DNA from: Microbacterium rhizosphaerae | Lineage (GTDB): Bacteria > Actinomycetota > Actinomycetes > Actinomycetales > Microbacteriaceae | Length of the DNA: 64,000 bases | Direction: 5' to 3' | Assembly (NCBI RefSeq): GCF_034120055.1 | Contig: NZ_CP139368.1 | Location: 1,054,001 to 1,118,000 of the forward strand | In this document: positions 26,069-34,163 of the stretch, in pieces | How positions within the stretch are numbered: position 1 is the first letter of the stretch | Layout: each line of letters opens with the position of its first letter | Program-made: the position numbers and the translations under genes | The notes under the pieces: generated by a model | What the model was told of the DNA's origin: nothing | Databases searched by the model: none | The model's input: the letters and a program-made list of their open reading frames with translations, nothing else

Positions 26069-26947
26069 GTGAGAGGCGAATCGATCGGCACCATCGGCGA
26101 GGTGCTCGCCCCGGCACTGACCAAGGCTGCGGCCGAAATCGCCGCGACCGAGGAGGCCGCGCTCGCGGACGCGCCGGACGGCGTGCACCAGCAGCGTGTG
26201 CGGGTCCGGCGGCTGCGCAGCATCCTGGCGGGTTTCCGCGACGAGCTCGACACGCGCGCCGCTGAGCGGGTGCGCGTGGCGTACGCGGAGTGGGGACGCG
26301 AGCTCGGGGTCGTGCGTGACATCGAGGTGCGCGCTGCCGTCGCCGAGGAGATGCTCGCGCGCGCCGGCGTCGACGATGTCGATGTCGTCCGGCGTCTGGT
26401 CTCGGCGGAACGCCACGCCTACGACGGTGCGCATGCCCGGCTCGTGCAGCTCGCCGGCGAACCACGCGCGGTCGCCCGCCGAGAGATGCTCCGCGCGTTC
26501 GTCGCCGCTCCGGCGATCGTCGGCGCCGACACTCCCGCCGCGGAAGTCGCAGCCGAGGTGCTGCGCGTGCAAGCGCGGCGGGTGGGCAAGGCGGCGCACC
26601 GCCTCGACGGGTCGGATGACGCGTACCACGCGCTGCGCAAGGCCGCCCGGCGCCTGCGCTACGTCGCCGAGGCCGTGGCCGACGCGGCACCCGGTCTGTA
26701 CGCTGCGGAGGTCGAGGATCTCGCCGGGGCCGGCGATGCGCTGCACGACTCGCTCGGAGGGCACCGCGACGCACTGCTGTTCGCGGAGCACGTCGTGCGC
26801 GAGGGCGTGCTCGCCGCACGCGCGGGGGAGCGTTCGGACGCCTACCCCTTCATCGAGGCCATTGCACGGACCGATGCCGAGTCGCACCTGCACCGATTGC
26901 CCGAAGCGCTCCGGCGGCTGCGGGCCGCCGCATCCGACCTCCCCTGA
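26069..26947 (+). CDS. CHAD domain protein
   Basis: 292-residue helical protein. The CHAD hallmarks are conserved basic residues: HQQRVRVRRLRSILAGF (about residues 41-57), and in the second repeat YHALRKAARRLRYVAEAV (about 190-207), with HRDALLFAEH near the end. CHAD domains bind inorganic polyphosphate through this basic surface. It follows ppk2 by 32 bases on the same strand, so a polyphosphate-handling operon is likely. The start is the GTG at 26069 after CGGAGGGGGA. No CYTH (triphosphatase) domain is fused, unlike many CHAD proteins. Confidence 0.9.
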   Translation: MRGESIGTIGEVLAPALTKAAAEIAATEEAALADAPDGVHQQRVRVRRLRSILAGFRDELDTRAAERVRVAYAEWGRELGVVRDIEVRAAVAEEMLARAGVDDVDVVRRLVSAERHAYDGAHARLVQLAGEPRAVARREMLRAFVAAPAIVGADTPAAEVAAEVLRVQARRVGKAAHRLDGSDDAYHALRKAARRLRYVAEAVADAAPGLYAAEVEDLAGAGDALHDSLGGHRDALLFAEHVVREGVLAARAGERSDAYPFIEAIARTDAESHLHRLPEALRRLRAAASDLP

Positions 26948-26953
26948 TTGCGG

Positions 26954-26970
26954 CGCCGCGTTACGCGGCG
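26954..26970. terminator. Hairpin shared by the convergent CHAD and YccF genes
   Basis: CGCCGCG, loop TTA, CGCGGCG. The loop is the YccF stop codon read on the reverse strand. It could end transcription from both sides. Confidence 0.5.
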
Positions 26971-27353
26971 GCGCGCACGGCGTCGACGGGCACGATCTCC
27001 TTGCCGAGCGGCATGAGCGACACCGGAACCAGCTTGAAGCTCGCGATGCCGAGCGGGATCCCGATGAGGGTGATGCACAGCGCGATGCCGAAGGCGATGT
27101 TGCCGAGGGCGAGCCACAGACCCGCGAAGATCACCCAGATCACATTGCCGAGGAACGAGCCGACGCCGGCGCTCGGCTTGGCGACGATCGTCTGGCCGAA
27201 CGGCCACAGCGCGTACACGCCGATGCGGAAGGACGCGATCGCCCACGGGATCGTGATGATCGGGATGCAGAGCAGCAGTCCGAACGCGAGGTAGCCGAGG
27301 AACATCCAGAAGCCGCAGAGGATGAGCCAGAAGATGTTGAGGAGCGTGCGCAC
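26961..27353 (-). CDS. YccF domain membrane protein
   Basis: 130 residues built from two similar halves, each a YccF repeat: WLILCGFWMFLGYLAFGLL with IPIITIPWAIASFRIG, and WVIFAGLWLALGNIAFGIAL with ITLIGIPLGIASFKL. Three to four transmembrane segments; inner membrane. Function unknown. The GTG at 27353 begins the family's usual MRTLLNIFW. The inverted repeat CACGATC-C-GATCGTG (27351-27365) overlaps the start codon and could be an operator. Convergent with the CHAD gene. Confidence 0.9.
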   Translation of the reverse strand: MRTLLNIFWLILCGFWMFLGYLAFGLLLCIPIITIPWAIASFRIGVYALWPFGQTIVAKPSAGVGSFLGNVIWVIFAGLWLALGNIAFGIALCITLIGIPLGIASFKLVPVSLMPLGKEIVPVDAVRAAA

Positions 27354-27395
27354 GATCCGATCGTGCCACGGTTCGGCCGTGAGACGGCTGCGGGC

Positions 27396-28271
27396 TCAGC
27401 CTGCGTCACGTCGATACGCCGTGACGAAGCCGCCGCGCTGGGATGCGTCCGACCGCTCCGTCCGATCGATCGCGAGGGGCCGCGCGTAGCGGCGTTCGAG
27501 GTCGACGACAGACACCTCCTCGACGACCCAGCCGGCGGCGCGCAGCACGTCGGCTGGGTCGGGCGGGTCGGTCCGGGCGAGGAGTTCGTCGAAGGGGATG
27601 CCGGTCGCGACCGCGAAGGTCTCGAGCCGCTCGCGGGTCTGCGGAGTGTCGGGGAGCGCCGGTGCGCGCTCGATCACGGCCCGGGAGCCGGGTGCGGACA
27701 GCGCGAGGACGTCGTCCAGGACGCCGCTCTGGTCGTGGGCGCTGAGGTAGGGCAGGAGCCCCTCGAGCACCCAGTGCGTCGGGATGCCGGGGTGCAACCC
27801 GGCCGCGACGACGTCCGACGCCCGCGGTTCGGTGACATCGCCGGGCACGGCGATACGCTGCGCGGTCGCGGGGGAGGGCGCGGCATCCATCGCCCTGTCG
27901 ACGAAGTCGATCACGTCCGGCGCGTCGAGCTCGAACACGCGGGTCCCGTCGGGCCAGTCCAGTCGCCACGAGCGCGTGTCGAGACCGCTGCCGAGGATGG
28001 CGACCTGCGTCAGTCCGCCCCTGCGGAGCTCGTCGTCGATGAAGCGCGTGCGCAAGCCGATGTACATCGCGCCCAGCAGCATCGAATGCTCGATCGCGGG
28101 GACGTCGTCGAGGCTCTCGGGCCACCGCTGCGGGAACGGTACGGTGATGCCGGATGCGCGCACGAGCGTCGCCGCCCACGGGTCCTGGACGAGGGCATCC
28201 GGACGAGCCGACTCGAGGGCGCGGGCCGCGGCGACCGCGACCGCGGTGACACCGACTCCTGCAACGGGCAT
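27396..28271 (-). CDS. SAM-dependent methyltransferase, TIGR00027 family
   Basis: 291 residues. This is the putative leucine-carboxyl-methyltransferase-like family common in Mycobacterium. Motifs: RTRFIDDELRRGG, the SAM site VAILGSGLDTRSWRLDW (about residues 90-106), FELDAPDVIDFVDRAM, and THWVLEGLLPYLS. Natural substrates of this family are largely unknown. The ATG at 28271 follows CAGGATGG; the frame stays open upstream but without a supported start. Divergent from the bactofilin-like gene, with a 169-base spacer in which I see no strong operator. Confidence 0.88.
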   Translation of the reverse strand: MPVAGVGVTAVAVAAARALESARPDALVQDPWAATLVRASGITVPFPQRWPESLDDVPAIEHSMLLGAMYIGLRTRFIDDELRRGGLTQVAILGSGLDTRSWRLDWPDGTRVFELDAPDVIDFVDRAMDAAPSPATAQRIAVPGDVTEPRASDVVAAGLHPGIPTHWVLEGLLPYLSAHDQSGVLDDVLALSAPGSRAVIERAPALPDTPQTRERLETFAVATGIPFDELLARTDPPDPADVLRAAGWVVEEVSVVDLERRYARPLAIDRTERSDASQRGGFVTAYRRDAG

Positions 28272-28440
28272 GCATCCATCCTGTTGCGGAGTGTCGGCCG
28301 GCACGGACGGATTCGCTGCAGGCGGAACGCTGCCGGTCCGGTCGACGGGACCTTCGGCCCTGCAGCGCGTCTCGGGTGATCGCGCACACTGGTCTGGCGC
28401 ATCCCGACGATGTGCCCCCGGGTCCAGGAGGCGACGACCG

Positions 28441-29616
28441 ATGAGAGTTCTGTCATACAGCCGCAGGTTCGCGGTGGCCGGCGCAGCCCTTCTGGCGGGC
28501 ATCCTCGTCATCGGCTCAGGCACGGGCGCCGTCGGCGCGTCGCCGACGGCCCCTTCCGCAGGGGCTGCGGCGCCCGCCGCGGCGGGCGATCTCACAGGTC
28601 CGCAGTTCTACGCCGGCACGTTCGTCGACGTCCCCGGACACATCGACGGAGACGTCTACGCGGCCGGTCAGAGCGTGACGATCAGCGGTGATGTCACCGG
28701 CGACGTGATCGCTGCCGGCCAGACGATCTCGATCACGGGCACAGTCGAGGGCAACGTCAGACTAGCCGGCCAGGACATCAGCATCACCGGCACCGTCGCA
28801 CGCAGCGGCACCCTCTTCGGCACGAACGTCAGCCTCGGCGACGCAGGGTCCGTCGGACAGGACGTCGTGGCCGCCGCCGGCGACATCGGGATCGCGGGCA
28901 CGGTCGGCCGGGACATGGTCGTCAGTGTCGGACACCTCAGCATCGACGGCTCCGTCGGCGGCAACGTCACGTACTACAGCGACACTCCTGCGCACATCGC
29001 GGCTGGCGCGGTGAGCGGAACCGTCCACCACGTGAAGCCGACGCGGCCGCGCGCCGTCGAGGTCTCGCCATGGGCTGTGGCGCTCGGGTGGTTCCTGGGG
29101 TTGCTCTACGCGCTGGTCGCGTTGACCATCGTCGCCGCGCTCGCGGGACTTCTCATCCCGCGCTGGCTGCGACGCGTGACCGACCACCTCGTGCCCTCGC
29201 CGTGGAAGGCGCTGCTGGTGGGCTTCGTGGCATCCATCGTCGTCCCCGTCGCACTGCTCTTCCTTCTCGTCACGATCGTGGGCGCGCCGTTGGCCCTGGC
29301 GGGCATCCTGATCTGGACCGTCCTGATCCTGTTCACGTTCGTGTACGGCGCGTTCTACATCGGGCGGCTGCTGCTGCGCGGCCGGGAGCATCCAGCGGTG
29401 AAGTCTCTCGTCGGGGGAGTGATCCTGATCACCGCGCTGCAGATCCCCTGGCTCAACATCCTGGTGGGGATCGCGATGGTCTTCTTCGGGCTGGGCGCCC
29501 AGCTGCTGGAGTTCTACAGCCAGCGTCCATGGACAGTCAGGGCGGATGTGGATGCGGGGCGCGCGCCGCTCGCCCCCGCACATCCACCGGTCGGAGACCA
29601 AGGAGGTTCGACATGA
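28441..29616 (+). CDS. Bactofilin-like beta-helix membrane protein
   Basis: 391 residues. A signal peptide or anchor (VAGAALLAGILVIGSG) is followed by a repeated region, residues about 60-180, of short beta turns: DVYAAGQSVTISGDVTGDV, IAAGQTISITGTVEGNV, RLAGQDISITGTVARSG. This is the polymer-forming, bactofilin-type beta-helix pattern. The C-terminal ~170 residues hold about four transmembrane helices (WAVALGWFLGLLYALVALTI onward). The beta-helix would lie outside the cytoplasmic membrane, unlike classic bactofilins. The ribosome site CCAGGAGG supports the ATG at 28441. The stop overlaps the flavodoxin start (ATGA). Confidence 0.85.
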   Translation: MRVLSYSRRFAVAGAALLAGILVIGSGTGAVGASPTAPSAGAAAPAAAGDLTGPQFYAGTFVDVPGHIDGDVYAAGQSVTISGDVTGDVIAAGQTISITGTVEGNVRLAGQDISITGTVARSGTLFGTNVSLGDAGSVGQDVVAAAGDIGIAGTVGRDMVVSVGHLSIDGSVGGNVTYYSDTPAHIAAGAVSGTVHHVKPTRPRAVEVSPWAVALGWFLGLLYALVALTIVAALAGLLIPRWLRRVTDHLVPSPWKALLVGFVASIVVPVALLFLLVTIVGAPLALAGILIWTVLILFTFVYGAFYIGRLLLRGREHPAVKSLVGGVILITALQIPWLNILVGIAMVFFGLGAQLLEFYSQRPWTVRADVDAGRAPLAPAHPPVGDQGGST

Positions 29617-30146
29617 AGGTACTCGTCGCCTACGAGAGCAAGTACGGCGCGACGGAGGGCATCGCCGAGCGCATCGGCGAGCGACTGCGCACACGCGGGC
29701 TCGAGGCGGAGGTCGTGCGCTGCAGCGACATCGGCGACGCATCCGGATTCGACGCCTACGTCGTCGGTTCGGCCACCTACGAATTCCGCTGGCGGAAGGG
29801 TGCGCGGACGTTCGTCAAGCACCACGCCGATGTGCTCGCCGCGCACCCGACCTGGCTCTTCAGCAGCGGCCCGCTCGGCACGGAGACCGTGGACAAGGAC
29901 GGGAACGACGTGCTGAAGGGGGCAGAGCCGAAGCAGTTCGCCACGTACGCCGAACTCATCCATCCGCGGGGCACTCAGGTGTTCCGCGGGGCCTATCACC
30001 ACGACAAGATCCGGGGAGGGGACCGGATCGTGGCCTGGATGCCGGGCATCCGCGAGATCCTGCCCGAGGGGGACTTCCGGGAGTGGGACGTCATCGAGGG
30101 GTGGGCGGACTCGATCGCCGACAGTCTCGCCGCGGCTCGGACGTGA
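29613..30146 (+). CDS. Flavodoxin domain protein (HemG-like fold)
   Basis: 177 residues. The FMN phosphate loop is at the start: VLVAYESKYGATEGIAERIG, followed by DAYVVGSATYEFRWRKGARTF, and WLFSSGPLGTE. This fits the flavodoxin_5 group that includes protoporphyrinogen oxidase HemG, though that enzyme activity is not implied. Cytoplasmic redox protein. Starts within the stop of the bactofilin-like gene after an AAGGAGG site, so the two are translationally coupled. The following 113 bases to 30259 show no gene. Confidence 0.88.
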   Translation: MKVLVAYESKYGATEGIAERIGERLRTRGLEAEVVRCSDIGDASGFDAYVVGSATYEFRWRKGARTFVKHHADVLAAHPTWLFSSGPLGTETVDKDGNDVLKGAEPKQFATYAELIHPRGTQVFRGAYHHDKIRGGDRIVAWMPGIREILPEGDFREWDVIEGWADSIADSLAAART

Positions 30147-30259
30147 TGAGCCGACGGGATGGCGGGAAGGCCGGCAGGTGGAGGGGCGTCGGTCGGATGG
30201 CTCTTCAGCCTCGTTGAACACGACTCGTTTCGCATGGGGCGGATGAGCTCCCCGGGTCG

Positions 30260-31177
30260 TCACATGCGAACGCGGATGACGGTCTTGCCCCGGCGCCGTT
30301 CGGTCGGATTCATGGCGGCAGGCGCGTCGTCGAGCGTGGCGACAAGGCCGATGTGCGGGCGAAGACGCCCGTCGCGCACGCGTTGCACGATCTTCCGCAG
30401 CTGACCCGGAATGGCCTCGACCACGAAGTCGACGGCGCGGCCGTCTGCCGGGCGTTCTTCCACCGGTCCGACGATCGATACCAGCGCGCCACCGGGGCGG
30501 ATGATGCGCGCCGAGTGCTTCTGGACATCGCCGCCGATGACATCGAACACCAGGTCGACCCCACCGAGATCGCCGATGCTCTCGTTGTCGAGGTCGAGGA
30601 ACTCGTTCGCACCGAACTCCAGCGCCGCCTGTCGGTCGCTCCCCCTCCCCGTGCCGACGACATAGGCACCGGCCTCGCGGGCCAGCTGTGTGACGAGGGA
30701 TCCGACCGCACCGGCTGCGCCGTGGGCGAGCACCGTCTGGCCTGCCCGAAGACGGCCGTGCGGGAAGAGGCCCTGCCAGGCGGTCAGCCCCGAGATCGGC
30801 AGACTCGCACCGACCGTGAAGTCGACATCCCCGGGCAGGGGAGCGAGGTTGCGGGCTTCCACCGCGACGAACTCGGCCAGGGTCCCGTCACGATGCCAGT
30901 CCGTGATCCCGAGCACCCGCTGCCCGATGGAGAGCCCTGTCGTGCCGTAGCCGAGAGCTGTGACCACCCCGGCGAACTCGTGCCCGAGGACCGGCCGGGA
31001 CCGCCCTCGACCGGAGCGATCGGCCCACGTCGAGGGCCACTCCCACTCGCCCGGGACGAAGCCCGACGCGCGGACCTCCACCACGACGTCATTGATCGCC
31101 GGCGTCGGCTGCGGCAGCTCCAGCTGAGTGATCCCGGATGCTCCCGCGGTGCGATCCGTCGCAACGATTGCTTTCAT
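30260..31177 (-). CDS. NADP-dependent zinc-less alcohol dehydrogenase-like oxidoreductase
   Basis: 305 residues of the medium-chain dehydrogenase/reductase family, quinone-oxidoreductase branch. The N-terminal GroES-like fold has VLGHEFAGVVTALG; the Rossmann fold has VLAHGAAGAVGSLVTQLA (about residues 147-164) and LVFDVIGGDVQKHSA. The Cys and His residues that bind structural zinc in alcohol dehydrogenases are absent. Substrate unknown, perhaps reactive enones or quinones. It lies 35 bases after the start side of the GntR gene's end on the same strand, so it could be co-transcribed with that regulator. GGAGG precedes the ATG at 31177. Confidence 0.9.
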   Translation of the reverse strand: MKAIVATDRTAGASGITQLELPQPTPAINDVVVEVRASGFVPGEWEWPSTWADRSGRGRSRPVLGHEFAGVVTALGYGTTGLSIGQRVLGITDWHRDGTLAEFVAVEARNLAPLPGDVDFTVGASLPISGLTAWQGLFPHGRLRAGQTVLAHGAAGAVGSLVTQLAREAGAYVVGTGRGSDRQAALEFGANEFLDLDNESIGDLGGVDLVFDVIGGDVQKHSARIIRPGGALVSIVGPVEERPADGRAVDFVVEAIPGQLRKIVQRVRDGRLRPHIGLVATLDDAPAAMNPTERRRGKTVIRVRM

Positions 31178-31212
31178 CGAGTACCTCCGAGAAGTCGCAT
31201 GATCTGAACCGA

Positions 31213-31887
31213 TCAGCGGAAGACCTGCAGCAGGCGTTCGCGCGACAGCTCGATGTGCTCGCGCATGGCTGTCTCCGCCCCGGTGATGTCGCCCCGTGCG
31301 ATTGCATCCACCAGGGCGGCATGCTCGTGCACGGTGTCCGCGACATAAGAGCCTGTGTAGGCGAGGCGGAACGTGTGCAGGTGGCAGTGGGCGCGCGTGT
31401 ACGCGAGCCGGACGGTCTCGTTCCGGGCTGCCAGGAAGACGTGATCGTGCAGTCGCATGTCGTGCTGCGAAAGGACCGCGTAGGCGTCCGCACGTCCGAT
31501 CGCCGACACAGCGATCTCGATCTCGCGACGAAGCTCGGCGATGTCAGCCGGGGTGCGCCGTTCGGCGGCGCGCGCGGCGCTTCCGGGCTCCAGCAGCAGC
31601 CGGAGCTCGAACAGGTCGATCAGCTCCTGCTCGTTGAGGAGATTCGTTGTGCGGTACCCCTTGAGCGGCAGCTTCTCCACGAGACCGTCGGACTCGAGGC
31701 GAGCGAGGGCCTCGCGCACCGGGGTCGGGGACACCTCGAACCTTCGGGCGAGCTCGCCGGCATTGAGTCGCTCGTCGGGTGGGATCGTGCCGTCCATGAT
31801 CGCCAGCTGGAGGACCGCGTAGACCTCGTCGCCCAGCATGACTCGCACGCCGGTCCCCAGAGCGGGCAGCTGACCCATGCTCGTCAT
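31213..31887 (-). CDS. GntR/FadR family regulator of the sugar ABC operon
   Basis: 224 residues. Winged helix-turn-helix at residues about 15-75: LQLAIMDGTIPPDERLNAGE, then SPTPVREALARLESDGLVEKL. The FCD ligand-binding domain follows, with QHDMRLHDHVFLAA carrying metal-binding Asp and His and a later HEHAALVDAIARGD. FCD regulators usually sense sugar acids or carboxylates, which suits the adjacent sugar-acid dehydratases. The start ATG at 31887 has GGAGGAA upstream. Divergent from the ABC operon with a 95-base spacer containing operator-like repeats. Confidence 0.92.
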   Translation of the reverse strand: MTSMGQLPALGTGVRVMLGDEVYAVLQLAIMDGTIPPDERLNAGELARRFEVSPTPVREALARLESDGLVEKLPLKGYRTTNLLNEQELIDLFELRLLLEPGSAARAAERRTPADIAELRREIEIAVSAIGRADAYAVLSQHDMRLHDHVFLAARNETVRLAYTRAHCHLHTFRLAYTGSYVADTVHEHAALVDAIARGDITGAETAMREHIELSRERLLQVFR

Positions 31888-31937
31888 CGATTCCTCCGAC
31901 TTGACACCAACCCCATGACGCCACATCATAGCAACCG

Positions 31938-31969
31938 AAGATCCAATACGATCTACGATATCCGATCTT
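31938..31969. promoter_or_regulatory. Operator-like repeats in the GntR/ABC spacer
   Basis: AAGATC (31938-31943) and GATCTT (31964-31969) are inverted. Between them TACGAT occurs twice (31947-31952, 31954-31959) next to a GATATC centre. The region is AT-rich against its surroundings and ends 13 bases before the binding-protein start, so bound GntR would repress the operon. Confidence 0.5.
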
Positions 31970-31982
31970 GAGAGGCTCAATG

Positions 31983-33050
31983 ATGAGAAGCATCACCCGA
32001 CCTGGTGCGGGAATCGCGGCGGCCGCCGCTGCCGCGGCCCTCCTCCTCGTCCTGACCGGCTGCACCTCGGCGGCTCAGAACAGCGGCTCGACCGGCGGAG
32101 GCAAGGCGGAGTCCGCGTCTTCCGTGAAGCTCGCGCTCGTGCCCGGCGGTGCGCATCCCTACTTCCAGCCGTGGAAGGAGTGGGGCACCAAGGCGAAGAC
32201 CGACTTCGGCTTCGGCGATTTCACCTTCAACGAGACTGCCGGCTGGGACCAGTCCAAGCAGAACGACGTGCTGAACTCGCTCGTCTCCAACGGGTACAAC
32301 GCGATCGGCATCTTCGGCGTTTCGCCCACGGACATCAACTCGGAGTTCAAGAAGCTCAAGAGCGCGGGGATCTCGGTCGGTTCGCTGGCGTCCTGCCCCG
32401 CGGGCGACACCAACGATGCCGACTTCTGCCTCTCGACCGACACGCAGCAGGCTGCCTACCTCGCCGCCAAGGCGGCCATCGCGGCGATGGGTGGCAAGGG
32501 CAACCTCGTGCATCTGACCGGCAACGCGGTCGACTCGAACACGCAGCGCCGCGAGGCGGGCGTCAAGAAGGCCGTCGACGAGACGAACGGCGCTGTCACA
32601 CTGCTGACGACCGTCACCGACATCGACAAGGACCTCGCCACCGCGCAGAAGGCGGTCTCGGACCTCCTCGCCGCGCATGGTTCGGAGATCAACGGCATCG
32701 TCACCACGGCGTACAACCCGGCGGTCGCGAGCGCTGCGGGGATCAAGGCCGCCGGCCTTCCGATCAAGCTCATCGCGATCGACGACGACCCCACCATCAT
32801 CGCCGGCATCAAGGAGGGCTCCATCGCAGGCACCGTCGTACAGAACCCGGGCGCGCAGGCATACGTAGGCGGATGGGTCCTCGGCCAGCTCGCCACCAAA
32901 GCCTGCACGATGAAGCAGCCCGGCGTCGTCGTCGACTCGGGCTCGTTCGTGGTCACGAAGGACAACGCCGACACCTACGACCAGCAGCGCCAGGACTTCG
33001 GCAAGACGCTGAAGAGCAAGTTCCAGAACGAACTGCTCAGCTGCAAGTGA
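31983..33050 (+). CDS. Sugar ABC transporter substrate-binding lipoprotein
   Basis: 355 residues. Signal peptide of lipoprotein type with lipobox LTGC (Cys about residue 28), then a Ser/Gly-rich linker. The mature part is a type 1 periplasmic-binding (ribose/galactose-like) fold: VKLALVPGGAHPYFQPWKEW, NALVSN-type helix NSLVSNGYNAIGIFGVSP, and PIKLIAIDDDPTIIAGIKEG. It would sit on the outer face of the membrane and deliver sugar to the permeases encoded two and three genes downstream. The ATG at 31983 is 7 bases after GAGAGG; an ATG at 31980 is the alternative. Confidence 0.92.
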   Translation: MRSITRPGAGIAAAAAAAALLLVLTGCTSAAQNSGSTGGGKAESASSVKLALVPGGAHPYFQPWKEWGTKAKTDFGFGDFTFNETAGWDQSKQNDVLNSLVSNGYNAIGIFGVSPTDINSEFKKLKSAGISVGSLASCPAGDTNDADFCLSTDTQQAAYLAAKAAIAAMGGKGNLVHLTGNAVDSNTQRREAGVKKAVDETNGAVTLLTTVTDIDKDLATAQKAVSDLLAAHGSEINGIVTTAYNPAVASAAGIKAAGLPIKLIAIDDDPTIIAGIKEGSIAGTVVQNPGAQAYVGGWVLGQLATKACTMKQPGVVVDSGSFVVTKDNADTYDQQRQDFGKTLKSKFQNELLSCK

Positions 33051-33071
33051 TCCGGCGCTAAGGAGACGACC

Positions 33072-34163
33072 ATGGCCGGTACGATCACCGACGCCCGTGC
33101 CTATCTGATAGATGTCGCCGTCGAGACGCAGCGCACGGATGCCGTGCAGAGCTTCGTCAAGCAGGAGACGATCTTCGTCGAGATCACCACGAGCGACGGT
33201 CTTCGTGGCCGCGGCTACTCGTACACGATCGGAACAGGGGGTCGCGCAGTCCTGTCGATGCTGCGCGACCACCTGCTCGACCTGCTGATCGGCCGCGAAG
33301 CCGATCGCATCGAGGCGATCTGGCACTGCCTGTTCGCCTCGACTCGCGCGACGACGACGGGCGCGATCACATCGCTCGCGCTCGCCGCGGTCGACACTGC
33401 GCTGTGGGACATCGCTGCACATCGCGCCGGTCTGCCACTGTGGCGGCTCGCCGGTGGCTTCCGCCGCGATGTCCCGCTCTACGACACGGAAGGGGGATGG
33501 CTCCACCTCTCGCAGGATGAGCTCGTCGAAGGTGCACTCGACTCGCGGCGCAAGGGCCTCAGCGGCGTCAAGGTGAAGATCGGCAAGCCGAGCGGCCACG
33601 AGGACCGTGAGCGCCTCGCTGCAGTCCGCGCGGCCGTCGGATCGGACTTCGACCTCATGGTCGACGCCAACCAGTCGATGACCTCGACGGAGGCCATCCG
33701 CCGTGCCCGCATGTTCGAAGACCTCGGTCTCGCATGGATCGAGGAACCTCTGCCGGCCGACGACATCGAGGGGCACGTGCGCCTCGCGCGCTCGACCTCG
33801 ACACCGATCGCGGTCGGCGAGTCCCTGTACTCCGCGGGCCAGTTCCGCGAATACCTCGATCGAGGGGCGGCGGGGATCGTGCAGGTCGACGTCGCGCGCG
33901 TCGGCGGAATAACCCCATGGCTGAAAGTCGCTCACCTCGCGGAGACCTTCAACATCGACGTGTGCCCCCACTTCCTCATGGAGCTCCACGTGAGCCTCGT
34001 GGCCGCGGTGCCCAATGGTCGGTATGTCGAGCACATCCCTCAGCTGCGAGCGATCACCGACTCCGAGATGACGGTGCAGAACGGGCGGGCTCTGGCACCG
34101 GAGACCGTCGGGCTCGGCATCGACTGGAATCGCGACGCCATCGAGAACAGGATCGTCGCATGA
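33072..34163 (+). CDS. Mandelate racemase-type enolase superfamily dehydratase
   Basis: 363 residues, mandelate-racemase subgroup of the enolase superfamily. Catalytic residues can be placed: Lys167 and Lys169 in GVKVKIG, metal ligands Asp198 (DANQ), Glu224 (EEPL) and Glu250 (GESLY), and His300 (CPHFLMELH). This set fits a sugar-acid dehydratase such as the talarate/galactarate group; the exact acid is not decided by sequence. It lies inside the ABC operon between the binding protein and first permease, with an AAGGAG ribosome site, and its stop overlaps the permease start (ATGA). Cytoplasmic. Confidence 0.88.
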   Translation: MAGTITDARAYLIDVAVETQRTDAVQSFVKQETIFVEITTSDGLRGRGYSYTIGTGGRAVLSMLRDHLLDLLIGREADRIEAIWHCLFASTRATTTGAITSLALAAVDTALWDIAAHRAGLPLWRLAGGFRRDVPLYDTEGGWLHLSQDELVEGALDSRRKGLSGVKVKIGKPSGHEDRERLAAVRAAVGSDFDLMVDANQSMTSTEAIRRARMFEDLGLAWIEEPLPADDIEGHVRLARSTSTPIAVGESLYSAGQFREYLDRGAAGIVQVDVARVGGITPWLKVAHLAETFNIDVCPHFLMELHVSLVAAVPNGRYVEHIPQLRAITDSEMTVQNGRALAPETVGLGIDWNRDAIENRIVA

